From: Chamaea fasciata
Lineage: Eukaryota; Chordata; Aves; Passeriformes; Sylviidae
Reading direction: 5' to 3'
Assembly: GCA_029207755.1 (NCBI GenBank)
Contig: JARCOQ010000012.1
Coordinates: 23,733,740-23,797,739 of the forward strand
DNA: 64,000 bases
Shown here: one piece after another, positions 23,637 through 32,986 of the stretch
Numbering within the stretch: the first letter of the stretch is position 1
How the letters are laid out: the number at the start of each line of letters is the position of its first letter
The notes under the pieces: generated by a model
The model's database searches: none
What the model was told of the DNA's origin: nothing
What the model saw: the letters and a program-made list of their open reading frames with translations, nothing else
Position numbers and translations under genes: made by a program

Positions 23637-26600
23637 TTACCCACCAAGTGTAACCAGGTCCTTGAGCAAAGACAATCCCACGGATGGGTCTGCCTTTGCC
23701 TGAGGTGGGATTAAGCCAGTCTTTCCTAAAATGCCCTTCATGTGTACCACAGGGACTTTGTCTCCATCCACTGTGTGTAAGGGTTCAGACTGGGCAGGAC
23801 CAGCTCGATTGATGGATCCTCGAGTGTTGACCATCCAGGTGGCTTTGGCTAAGTTTATTTCCCAATTCTTGAAGATCCCCCCACCAAGTGCCTTCAGGGC
23901 AGTCTTTAGTAGTCCATTGCACCGTTCAACTTTCCTGGCAGCTGGTGCAGGATAAAGAATGTGATATATCCATTCAATACCATGTTCTCTAGCCCAGGTG
24001 TTTATAAGGCCATTCTTGAAATGGGTCCCATTTTCCGACTCAATTCTCTCAGGGGTTCCATGTCTCCACAGGACTTGCTTTTCCAGGCCCCAAATGATGT
24101 TCCGGGCAGTGGCATGAGGCACAGGGTATGTCTCTAACCATCCAGTGGTTGCTTCCACCATTGTCAGCACGTAGCCCTTTCCTTGGCGGGTTTGGGGAAG
24201 GGTGATGTAGTCAATTTGCCAGGTTTCCTCATACCTGTATTTCAGCCATCATCCACCATACCACAGAGGCTTCACTCGCTTGGCCTGTTTGATTGCAGCG
24301 CAGGTCTCACAGTTGTGGATGACCTGTGAGATGCTGTCCATAGTAAGGTTCACTCCTCGGTCACGGGCCCCTTGGTATGTCACATCTCTTCCCTGATGAC
24401 CAGAGGCATCATGAGCCCAACGAGCTAGGAACAATTCTCCTTTGTGCTGCCAGTCTAGATCCACCTGTGATACTTTCACCTTGGCAGCTTTTTCCACTTG
24501 CTCGTTGTTGCAATGATCTTCATTTGCCCGGCTCTTAGGTATGTGCGCATCCACATGTTGAACTTTCAGTCAGCCTCTCTACTCGGGCGGTGATGTCCTG
24601 CTAAATCTCAGCGACCCAGATGGGTTTTCCTCTGTGCTGCCAGTTGGCCTTTTTCCATCAATTCAGCCATCCCCACAGAGCATTAGCTACCATCCATGAG
24701 TCAGTGTAGAGATAGAGCCTCGGCCACTTCTCTCGTTCAGCAATATCCAAAGCCAGCTGGACAGCTTAAAGCTCTGCAACCTGACTCGATCCACCTTCTC
24801 CCTTGGTAGCTTGTCCAACTCGTCATGTGGGGCTCCACACTGCAACTTTCCATTTCCAGTTAGCATGTACAATTCGGCAGGAGCCATCAGTGAACAGAAC
24901 ATATCATCTTTCAGTCTCCAGTAGCTCATTATATGGTGGGGCTTCCCCGGCATGTGTTACTTGCTCTTCTTCCTCTTCAGACAATAATCCAAAAGTCTCA
25001 CCTTCCAGCCAATTTGTTAAAATTTCCAGAATCTCAGGGCAATTTGGGTTTGCAATACAGGCGCGCTGTGTAATGAGGGCAATCCATTTGCTCCATGTGG
25101 TGTCAGTGGTGTGATGCGTGGAAGGAACCTTTCCCTTGAATATCCACCCCAGCACCAGTAGTTGGGGTGCCAAAAGCAACTGTTTTTCAGTGCCAATCAC
25201 TTCTGAGGTGGCTTGAACTTCTTCATAGCCGGCCAAGATCTCCTTCTCTGTGGGAGTGTAGTTGGCTTCAGACCCTCTGTAACTTCTGCTCCAGAATCCC
25301 AGTGGTCGGCCTTGAGTCTCCCCAGGCACTTTCTGCCAAAGGCTCCAGGACAAACCATTGTTCCCGGCTGCGGAGTAAAGCACATTCTTCACATCTGGTC
25401 CTGTCCTGACTAGGCCAAGGGCTACTGCGTGAACAATCTCTTGTCTGATCTGAACAAAGGCTTGTTGCTGTTCTGGGCCCCAGTGGAAATCGTTCTTTTT
25501 GCAGGTAACCAGGTAGAGAGGGCTCACAATCTGACTGTACTCAGGAATGTGCATCCTCCAAAAGCCTATGGCACCTAGGAAAGCTTGTGTTTCCTTCTTG
25601 TTGGTAGGTGGGGACATGGAAGTGATCTCGTTGATTATCTCTGTGGGGATTTGGTGACATCCATCTTGGCACTTGACTCCCAGGAACTGGATTTCTTGTG
25701 CCGGTCCCTTAACCTTACTTTGTTTAATGGCAAAACCCACTTTCAGCAGAATTTGGATAATCTTCTGTCCTTTCTCGAAGACCTCCCCTGGGGTGTTCCC
25801 CCATACGATGATGTCATTGATGTACTGCAGATGTTCCAGAGCCTCACCCTTCTCCAGTGCAGCCTGGATCAGCCCATGGCAGATGGTGGGGTTGTGTTTC
25901 AACCCCTGGGGCAGTCAGTTCCAGGTGTACTGCACAGCCCTCCAGGTGAAAGCGAACTGAGGCCTGCACTCTGCTGCCAAAGGAATGGAGAAAAATGCAT
26001 TGGCAATATCGATGGTTGCATTCCACTTTGCTGTCTTGGACTCTAGCTCATGCTGAAGCTCCAACATGTCTGGCACAGCAGCGCTCAGTGGTGACATGAC
26101 TTCATTCAGACTACAATAATCCACCGTCAGTCTCCATTCTCCACTGGACTTACACATGGGCCATATAAGGCTGTTGAAAGGTGAATGAGCCTTACTGACC
26201 ACCCCTTGGCTCTCCAGTTTACGAATCCTCTCATGTATGGGAATCACAGAGTGTCTGTCAGTCCAGTATTGCCGACGGTGAACTGTTGCTGTGGCAGTTG
26301 GTACCTGTTGTTCTTCGACTCTCTGCAGTCCCACAGCAGAGGGGTCATCTGAGAGACCAGGCAAAGTATTCAACTGTCTGATGTTTTCTTTCTGCACTGC
26401 GGCTATTCCAAAAGCCCAATGAAACCCATTTGGGTCTTTGAAATACCCATTCCTGAGGTAGTCTATGCCGAGGATGCATGGGGCCTCTGGGTCACTCGCG
26501 GTGGGGTGTTTGTGTCACCCGTTCCCAGTTAAACTCACTTCAGGCTCTAATACAGTCAGTTGCCAGGAGCCTCCTGTCACCCCAGAAATAGAAATGGATT

Positions 26601-26720
26601 CTGTTCCTACATACCTTCATGGCATCGTGGTACATTGGGCCCCAGCGTCAATCAATGCCATATACTTTTGTGGGTCAGATGTTCCAGGCCATCGGACCCA
26701 CACAGTCCAGTAGATCCGAT
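23637..26720 (-). pseudogene. pro-pol remnant of inner provirus
   Basis: Read right to left, protease near 26700-26440 has its catalytic triad as D-A-G (IDAGAQ). RT (about 26400-25500) has HNPTICHG and YIND (25813-25824), with one catalytic Asp changed to Asn. The thumb and connection region runs to about 24904. RNase H follows with TDGSCRIV and YTDSWMVANALWGW, interrupted by stops and a frameshift near 24565. The integrase has HDASGHQG, CETC, the first catalytic Asp in WQIDYITL and ENGTHF where the second Asp is expected. The C-terminal end at about 23637 keeps part of the conserved tail. Several stops and at least one frameshift make it inactive. Confidence 0.88.
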
Positions 26721-26767
26721 TGTCCCTTTCCTCTACCTGGCTAGAGGCAGGGCCCCCCTATTCCTGG

Positions 26768-28399
26768 TCATGGCATACATTGCTCTCTTCCCGTAGATGT
26801 TTCTGAGGTTCCTTCAAGAGGATCAGTCATATCATCATTCCTGTACCGTCTGGAGTTCTGTGCACGGGAGACTGGAGCAACATTGATTCTAGATGGGGTC
26901 TTTGTGGTAGGTGTTTCTCTTTTCAGTTCACATACCCGGGCTGCTAAGGAAGAGATGGGTTTTCCATCCCACTTCCTCATGTCTTCTCCTCCTCTCTCCC
27001 TGGCTGGGGAGTGCCTGCTCCTAATGGCAGAGACTCTCATCGGCTCTGGTGGGATATGGTAGATTTCTTCCTTAAGTTCTTTTTTCAGTTTCTGATGGCC
27101 TTCTTCAATCAAGCTCCGGACGTGCTCAGCCAGTCTTGTTTCCACAGATGAGACATGGATACGAACTGGGGCAGTGACAGTGTCCTCATAAATTCTTAGT
27201 TTATTAGCCAAGACACCTACCCTTGTCCTCACCTTCCTTCCATTGCAGTGTTTCCAGGTAATGTGAGTACATCTCTGGTCCAAGCCGTGCAAATTTCAAC
27301 CACATCCGTGATGTGCACTGGACACCATCTGGGTTTTTAGGAAATCTCCTGTCTTCTGAAAAAATGATCTCCAACACAGCCAATTCCCTCAGGCATTGGA
27401 TACCTTGTTCTATTGTGTTCCATTTTCCTTGGTGCACTTGGAGGTCTTCTTTACTTTTGGTGCACTTGGAGGTCTTCCTTTTTTCTTTTATCTATCCTTC
27501 ACACTTGTTATCAGTCGCTGCCAGAGGCTGAGAGGTTCTTGGCTTTTCCCAATCCCCTGGTCAATGACCACATCCCGGGACAGCAATCCCAGTTGCCTGG
27601 CCTCGCTTCCATCCAGAATGGTGTCATTGGCTGCAGCGTCCCAGATGCGGAGCAGCCAGGACAGGACGGACTCGTTCGTCTGGCGGGTGAATTCCCTTCG
27701 CAGGTCACGCAGCTCACCCAGAGACAGAGAGCGAGTGATGATTTCTGGCTCTGTCTCTTCTGCTGATTGTGAAGGTCCTGCTGCACCTTCATCAGTCACT
27801 GTGCTGACTGATTTGGTCCTTGATTTCTTCTTCTGAATGGGGGCAACTGCTACAGGTTTAGGCTGTTCTGGTTCAGTGATGGTTTGTATGGAGATGCTGA
27901 CAGCACCTTTGGTCCCTTTCTCCTCTGTGACAGTCTGCATAGATGTGGACACTGTTGCCTCACTTTTGGCTTCTTTCTCCTCTGTGACGGTCTGTGCTGA
28001 TGTGGACACTGTTGCCTTGCCTTTGGTTTCTTTCACCTCTGTGACAGTCTGCATACATGTGGACACTGTTGCCTCACTTTTGGCTTCTTTCTCCTCTGTG
28101 ACGGTCTGTGTAGACGCTGATGCTGTTGCTCTGCTTCTTTTTCCCTCTTCCTCTTCCTTCAGAACACGCTGTATCACACTAGGTAGTGTAAGCATGGTGC
28201 GGGCCGTGCAGAGAAGACAAAACAGGACTAAGAACAACATCATGCTGGCCTTGGCATCCAGAGAGTACTCCATATTTTCAAAAACTGCTGTGTCATGCCT
28301 GAAAAGCTGGAAAAAATCATTCTTCACCCCTCCCCACAGGGGCTGGGTGAGATTGTTGAGGCCCCAGATGTAGCATCCTAGACCAGAACAAGAAAACAA
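26768..28399 (-). pseudogene. gag remnant of inner provirus
   Basis: The first frame (27488-28399) gives 303 residues starting at an ATG. It has about 50 residues, then a hydrophobic segment at residues 51-66 (ASMMLFLVLFCLLC), then an array of 19-residue repeats with the core QTVTEEKE. A basic linker and a conserved block (SLSLGELRDLRREF...SWLLRIWDAA) follow. A stop and a 28-bp tandem duplication (27429-27484) break the frame. Capsid-like sequence continues at 27204-27437 and, after a frameshift, at 26768-27292, with a charged helical stretch and RHSPARERGG. No zinc knuckle is seen. The hydrophobic segment and overall plan match copy A. Confidence 0.75.
27875..28150 (-). repeat. 57-bp tandem repeat inside gag of inner provirus
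   Basis: The motif CTCTGTGAC recurs at 27923, 27980, 28037 and 28094, exactly 57 bp apart, with a weaker unit on the left. The array encodes 19-residue repeats of the form ST-x-QTVTEEKEAKSEATV. Copy A has no equivalent array. Confidence 0.92.
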
Positions 28400-28402
28400 A
28401 AC

Positions 28403-28591
28403 TTAGTGTATATTCTGAATGATGTTCATTGCCTCAGAGTTTATCAAGCAATGGACATAATAGACCACTAAAGCAATTTTAGTACCATACCCTGGTCTAT
28501 GCAGGAGCATTAAGACCGGCAGAAAATGCCCCAGGTGCGGAAAAATATAGAGAGATAGATATAAGACACATGTAAGCATGTTGAGCATCAT
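28403..28591 (-). other. Short upstream ORF in leader of inner provirus
   Basis: A 62-codon frame with an ATG lies between the primer-binding site and gag. The product would be hydrophobic (LTCVLYLSLYIFPHLGHF). It may be chance; nothing else supports translation. Confidence 0.2.
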
Positions 28592-28650
28592 AGGGAACAG
28601 ATGTCTTCTTCAATACAAAATTGTAATTCTGACTTTTTCAGTGCCTCGTT

Positions 28651-28668
28651 TCCCCATATTGGATGCCA
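28651..28668 (-). promoter_or_regulatory. Primer-binding site of inner provirus
   Basis: Five bases after the 5' LTR, the minus strand reads TGGCATCCAATATGGGGA. It matches the lysine-tRNA (Lys1,2) type of primer site at about 13 of 18 positions as I recall that site. Four of the five differences fit CpG decay or other transitions. This is a tentative tRNA assignment. Confidence 0.5.
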
Positions 28669-28673
28669 AAAAA

Positions 28674-29213
28674 TGTAGTGGTTTGAAAGCAAAACAAATG
28701 AGAGGCTCCAAGTCAGAGATACACTTTATTAGGAAGAAAGTAAAAAAGATAAAATAAAAATAGATGCAATAATACAAAAGACCACTGACAGAGTCAGAAT
28801 ACAACCTGAGCAGGGTGATGGAAGCAGTCCAGATGGGGTGGTCTTCCTGAAGCAGTGATCCCATAGAAAGGTCTGGTAGCTCCGGTCCTCTGGGAATCCA
28901 GTGGGTAAGGGCCTCCTGTACTGTCCCAAACCCCAGATTATATCCAGGCTGGAATGCTTGGTTTCTCCCTCTGGGCGGAGCATCTCACAATGGGATGGTG
29001 AGTCATGCAGGGGGTCCTTGATGGCCCATTAAACAGAGACAACTCCCAGAGGGAATTATCTATGAGTCATGGGCAAGGCATTTGATGGGCCATTAACAGA
29101 AGATAATGGCCCAGAGGGAGGGGGTCTGGGAAAACCCTGCCCCACCTGGTTTCAACAGTTCATGAAGATGGTGATAGAATACTTTGTGCACATCCTACAC
29201 TCAACCCAGGACA
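28674..29213 (-). repeat. 5' LTR of inner provirus (right in window)
   Basis: This 540-bp LTR, TGTCCTGGGTTG... to ...CCACTACA on the minus strand, pairs with 22918-23458. About 30-35 differences are visible by eye. It abuts the GACAC duplication at 29214-29218. Confidence 0.95.
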
Positions 29214-29218
29214 GACAC

Positions 29219-30268
29219 ACATAGGTCCAATGAAATTCCAGAGTCACACACCCTCTGACCACACAAAGATCATCATCAGCAAGCTGTGGTGATTGTGAAC
29301 CCCTCAGAGGAGTGGTTGCGAAGTTTGCTCAAGATAGCTCAGAAACCCTAAGAGTTAGAGTTATTGGGTTCTTCCCCTGCATCATACTGCACACATTTTT
29401 CCATCTTCCCAAAACCTTATAGCATTAACGAGTACCACAATATAAGACAATATTGTGGGGATTTTACTACAAAAAGGTGGTGTCATAATATAAACCATAT
29501 TGCAGCAGACAATCAATCTCACTCAAGTTCCAAAGGCCTCCCAAAGGGATTGTTCTTGTTTTGTGGGGATTGGGCATGGGCAGGAATTCCATCTCAGCTT
29601 TTAGGAAGGCCCTGTATCCTAGGGCGGTTGTCCATATTGATACCCAATCAAAGTTTAATTGGTGAATGAACTCACAAAAACAAATCAGCAAACAAAATTC
29701 AAAAGATGACTGCTGACAATTTGGACCCAAATTGTAATTCAGAAATTTTCCATTGGGCCAAGTCAAAAGGAGTTGCTGTGTCCCTGTTCCTTCCGTGGGT
29801 CACAGCAGCCAAAGCGCTAGAGTGCTGGGTGGTCAGACAGGAAACTTGACGTCCACCGCCATCAACTCTTTCCTAGAAGACAAGGAAATTACCAGACAGG
29901 CCACACTGCAAAGTCGTGCTGCCATAGACTTCTTCTTGTTAATGCATGGACATGAATGCCAGGAATTTGAAGCACTCTGTTGCATGAACCTGATCTAGAA
30001 AGCTCCAAACATCCATGCTGCCCTTCAAAGCATGAACAGCTTAATTGGACAAGTGAAGCAAGAATCTGAGGATTGGGTCAAAGAATTGTTCAAGGGCTGG
30101 GGACTCACAGGGTGGTGGACTTCTATCGTTAAAACAATTTTGTTATTTCTTGTTATTCTTTTCCTTGTAGCAATAGCGTTCGGGATCCTTCCTTGTTTGA
30201 TTTTCAAGGCTATCAGTGGTCTCATACCTTCTACCTCAGAAGTCAACTACATAGAGTTGGCAGTCTGA
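29219..30268 (+). pseudogene. env remnant of outer provirus, 3' part
   Basis: The frame resumes after the inner provirus. The surface subunit is badly broken by stops and shifts. The transmembrane subunit is clear: LQSRAAIDFFLLMHGHEC followed by the CX6CC motif (C-QEFEAL-CC) near 29950-29990, then a stop at about 29996. The next open stretch (30032-30268) has heptad-like sequence, a long membrane anchor (TILLFLVILFLVAIAFGILPCL) and a short tail ending at 30266-30268. CX6CC marks an alpha/gamma-type TM subunit with a disulfide-linked surface subunit. It is non-functional. Confidence 0.85.
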
Positions 30269-30350
30269 CTTCCCCACCAATTTTAAGTGGTGGGAAAACC
30301 CACATCCCGTGTCAAAATTAACCTAATGTTTTTCTTGTAACTTTGTTCAA

Positions 30351-30365
30351 CAAAAAAGGGGGAGA
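30351..30365 (+). promoter_or_regulatory. Polypurine tract of outer provirus
   Basis: The purine run AAAAAAGGGGGAGA lies immediately before the TG of the 3' LTR, as expected for the plus-strand primer. Confidence 0.85.
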
Positions 30366-30685
30366 TGTTGTATTTCTCTGGGGAATGTCTTTTCCCCCAA
30401 GGACCCCTGAAGTCTGTAACCATGTGGTTTTACTCTTCTTTCCTTTCTTGACCTAATTGGCTGAAATCCAGCTATCTATTCCCAAGCAGGAGATTAGATA
30501 AGGCCCTGTTCTTCCTTGTTCGTTCTCTTTCCCTGCTGGAAACTTTGAGAATAAACGCCTTGGACTAATTCTGGGAGAAGAGCCTCTTTTGGAATCTTTT
30601 GTCTTGTCCCTGAGATATTCCTCCAAAGCCTCTCAAGGAACTGAGCTAGCCAAAGAGCCCCGGGAGGCTGCAGGGCAATATTTCA
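30366..30685 (+). repeat. 3' LTR of outer provirus
   Basis: The 320-bp LTR TGTTGTATTTCTC... to ...AATATTTCA pairs with 16308-16628. It contains AATAAA in GAGAATAAACGCC and a dyad GGGGAA...TTCCCC at 30380-30397. The GCCTCA duplication follows directly. Confidence 0.95.
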
Positions 30686-31135
30686 GCCTCAGATACGCTT
30701 AGGGGACTGGAGCACCTCCCCTGTGGAGACAGGCTGGGAGAGATGGGACTTCTCAGCCTGGAGAGAAGGTTGTTTGGAGACCCCACAGCTCCTTCCAGGT
30801 CTGATGGGCTGGAGGGAAACCAGAGAGGGACAATTCCACAGGAACTGGAGTGACAGGACAAAGGGAATGACTTCCCACTGCCAGAGGGCAGGGATAGATG
30901 GGATATTAGGCAGGAATTGTTCCCTGGGAGGGTGGGCAGGGCCTGGCACAGGGTGCCCAGAGCAGCTGTGGCTGCCCCTGGATCCCTGGCAGTCCTGGTC
31001 CAAGGCCAGGCTGGATACTGGGGCTTGGAGCATCCTGGGACAGTGGAAGGTATCACTGCCCATGGAAGGGGGGCAACTGGGATGAGCTTTAAGGTCCTTT
31101 CCAACCCTACCCAACCCAATCCATGATTCTGTGAT
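30686..31135 (+). repeat. CR1 LINE, right part of the split copy
   Basis: CR1 sequence continues from 16307, with GGCTGGAGCACCTC-like, TTCTCAGCCTGGAGAG, CAGGGTGCCCAGAG and CCAAGGCCAGGCTGG blocks. It ends with TTTAAGGTCCTTTCCAACC and ATGATTCTGTGAT, the usual CR1 3' terminus. Confidence 0.95.
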
Positions 31136-32926
31136 CTTTGGAACACAGCAGTAAAAGCAGTATTTCTTTAATAATTTGCTGTCATGATGGGAACATGTTC
31201 TGTTTTCTAATTAAATGTTGTCTAATTCCAAAGTCAACACAATCACATGCTCAAGGAGGGACAGCTGAATATGAGTTCATATGAAAATACACATTTGTTG
31301 GGAAAAACTAGTGAAAGTTAAAGGGTTTGAAATAGTGAGGATATAATTGTTATAAGGACTCCTTCATAAAATTTATAGTTGTATTTACATACATAGTAAC
31401 ACACTCTGATTTGTCGTAAGCAAGCCATCAGTTTAGGCTTAGGGTGGTTTATGGAAAATATGTAATAGCACTGGCACATTTTCTATCAGTGATTTAGAAA
31501 CGGGAGCATTCTGAGTTCTGATCAGAAGCCAAACTTACTGAGCATACAAGGCGTTTATATAGGGTTTCTCTTGTATAGCACTTATACAGGGCTCTAGTTC
31601 TTGTGACAATTTCTCATTGGTTATCCATTCTTTATAACATCAGTTACTTGGTAATCATTAAAAATTTCACAACATGTTTCTTGGTCACTTCTACCCAAGG
31701 GAGCCTTTATGTGTGCCTGTCACTCCCACAGTTTCTGCTTGATCAGGCCTAAGATAACAGCCTCTTTTATCAGTTCCATTATATTCTCTGCTTCATTCCC
31801 CATAATTTCCCTTAAAGTTTTTAGGACCTGACAGTAGAGACATTAAAAAGGAATCTTACGACTTTGTTGATTAATCATAAAACACTTAAGAAATTATGCT
31901 TCTCCAAGATGATAAACCAGTGGGATATTTAAAGGCTGAGTGAAGCCCAGGAATCTGTGTTCAGGCTGAAAAAGCAGCGGTGAACACTTTTGAGTACTTT
32001 CAGGAATACAGAAGAGGCGAAATTGATCAGTAAAGAAACACCCTACAAATCACTGGAAGCTCCATTATAGAATCCACTGTGCAAAACACCCCCTACATAT
32101 CAAGAGGGGATGGCAAAACTCCAAGAGCATTTGTCAAATGTGAAATACTTCCCCAGTGAACAGCTTCATAGGGTGGACACATTTGCAAGAGCACCAAGAA
32201 ACCCTGGAATGAAGGATATGTAGAGATTTTAAACGAGTGTATATGTAAAAAAAATACACTTTCCTTCTAAAACATGGTGACATGATATAGGATATCAGCC
32301 ATTCCAAAGGGCAAGGTGATCCTGATAAACTGAAGGAACAGACATAAACCAGCTAGGTACAATATAATACAGAAAAGTGTGAGGGATAACATTTTGGTAG
32401 AAATAATCTGTTACACAGAACACCTGGAACAACTGGTTGAGCAGCATGAATAACAAGTGGGCTTGCAGCAATTCACAAACTAAATTAAAATCAGGATTGC
32501 CCCGTTTTTTAACATGTTAATATCCTACTAGATCAGTAAGATTTATTGCAAGTCAATTGAAACAATCCTTTTACTTTCTTCAGCACTCTCACTATCCTGT
32601 GAAAAGACAAGTTAATCAGCTGGAATGGATCTGGAGGAGACAGAATGGTTGAAGGTCTAGAAAATAACAATTTGTTAATCTTAAGGAAGGAATGAAATAA
32701 CATCCCTGTTAATGCAGAAAAGCAAATACTGAAAATCAGACATTAAGAAAATTTAAATTCTGAGACAGCTAAAAAAACCCATAAAAACTCAAGTTTTGAG
32801 TTTCAGAGAAGTTGCAATGCTCATAAATTACAATAAGGAAGAATAAAAGTGTACATTAGGGAAAAAATCATCAGTGTCAGGATAACTGAATATTCACAAA
32901 ATTGTTCATCTGTGAAGGTGTTGTAT

Positions 32927-32986
32927 CTTTTTTTTAAAAAAAAGCACACACACACAAAAAGAAAAGAAAGAAAGAAAGAAAGTTGC
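32927..32986. repeat. Simple-sequence cluster (T8A8 palindrome, CA, AAAG)
   Basis: Three simple repeats lie back to back: T8A8 with C/G ends, a CA run and (AAAG)6. It is useful as a polymorphic marker and has no coding content. Confidence 0.85.

Larger units (their letters stand above)
22918..29213 (-). mobile_element. ERV-L-like provirus (copy B), complete, inserted in env
   Basis: This is a 6.3-kb antisense provirus with two LTRs of 541 and 540 bp, a primer-binding site, gag and pro-pol, and no env. It lies inside the env of the outer provirus and carries its own 5-bp target duplication. Its pol is related along its length to copy A at the left edge of the window. It is better preserved: fewer stops, and tryptophan codons are mostly intact. 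It still has frameshifts in gag and RNase H and mutated active sites (YIND in RT). LTR divergence by eye is about 6%. Confidence 0.93.
16308..30685 (+). mobile_element. Class II (ERVK-like) provirus, split by an inner provirus
   Basis: This is a full-length but decayed provirus: LTR, leader, gag, dUTPase/protease region, RT, RNase H, integrase, env and LTR. The two LTRs pair and a 6-bp duplication flanks them, so the insertion unit is complete. It is interrupted in env by the antisense element at 22918-29213. Its own length without that insert is about 8.1 kb. Gag has a betaretrovirus-like capsid and a CCHC knuckle. Env carries a CX6CC motif and a membrane anchor. All frames contain stops and frameshifts, so it is inactive. 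LTR divergence by eye is about 10%, making it the older of the two nested proviruses. Confidence 0.92.

Noticed and set aside
27875..28150. Possible CRISPR-like array (regular 57-bp period)
   Set aside because: Units are contiguous tandem repeats within a coding frame, without unique spacers, in a vertebrate genome.
27837..28373. 178-codon plus-strand frame rich in repeated VTVC units
   Set aside because: Shadow of the antisense gag repeat array; the minus-strand frame carries the conserved Gag segments.
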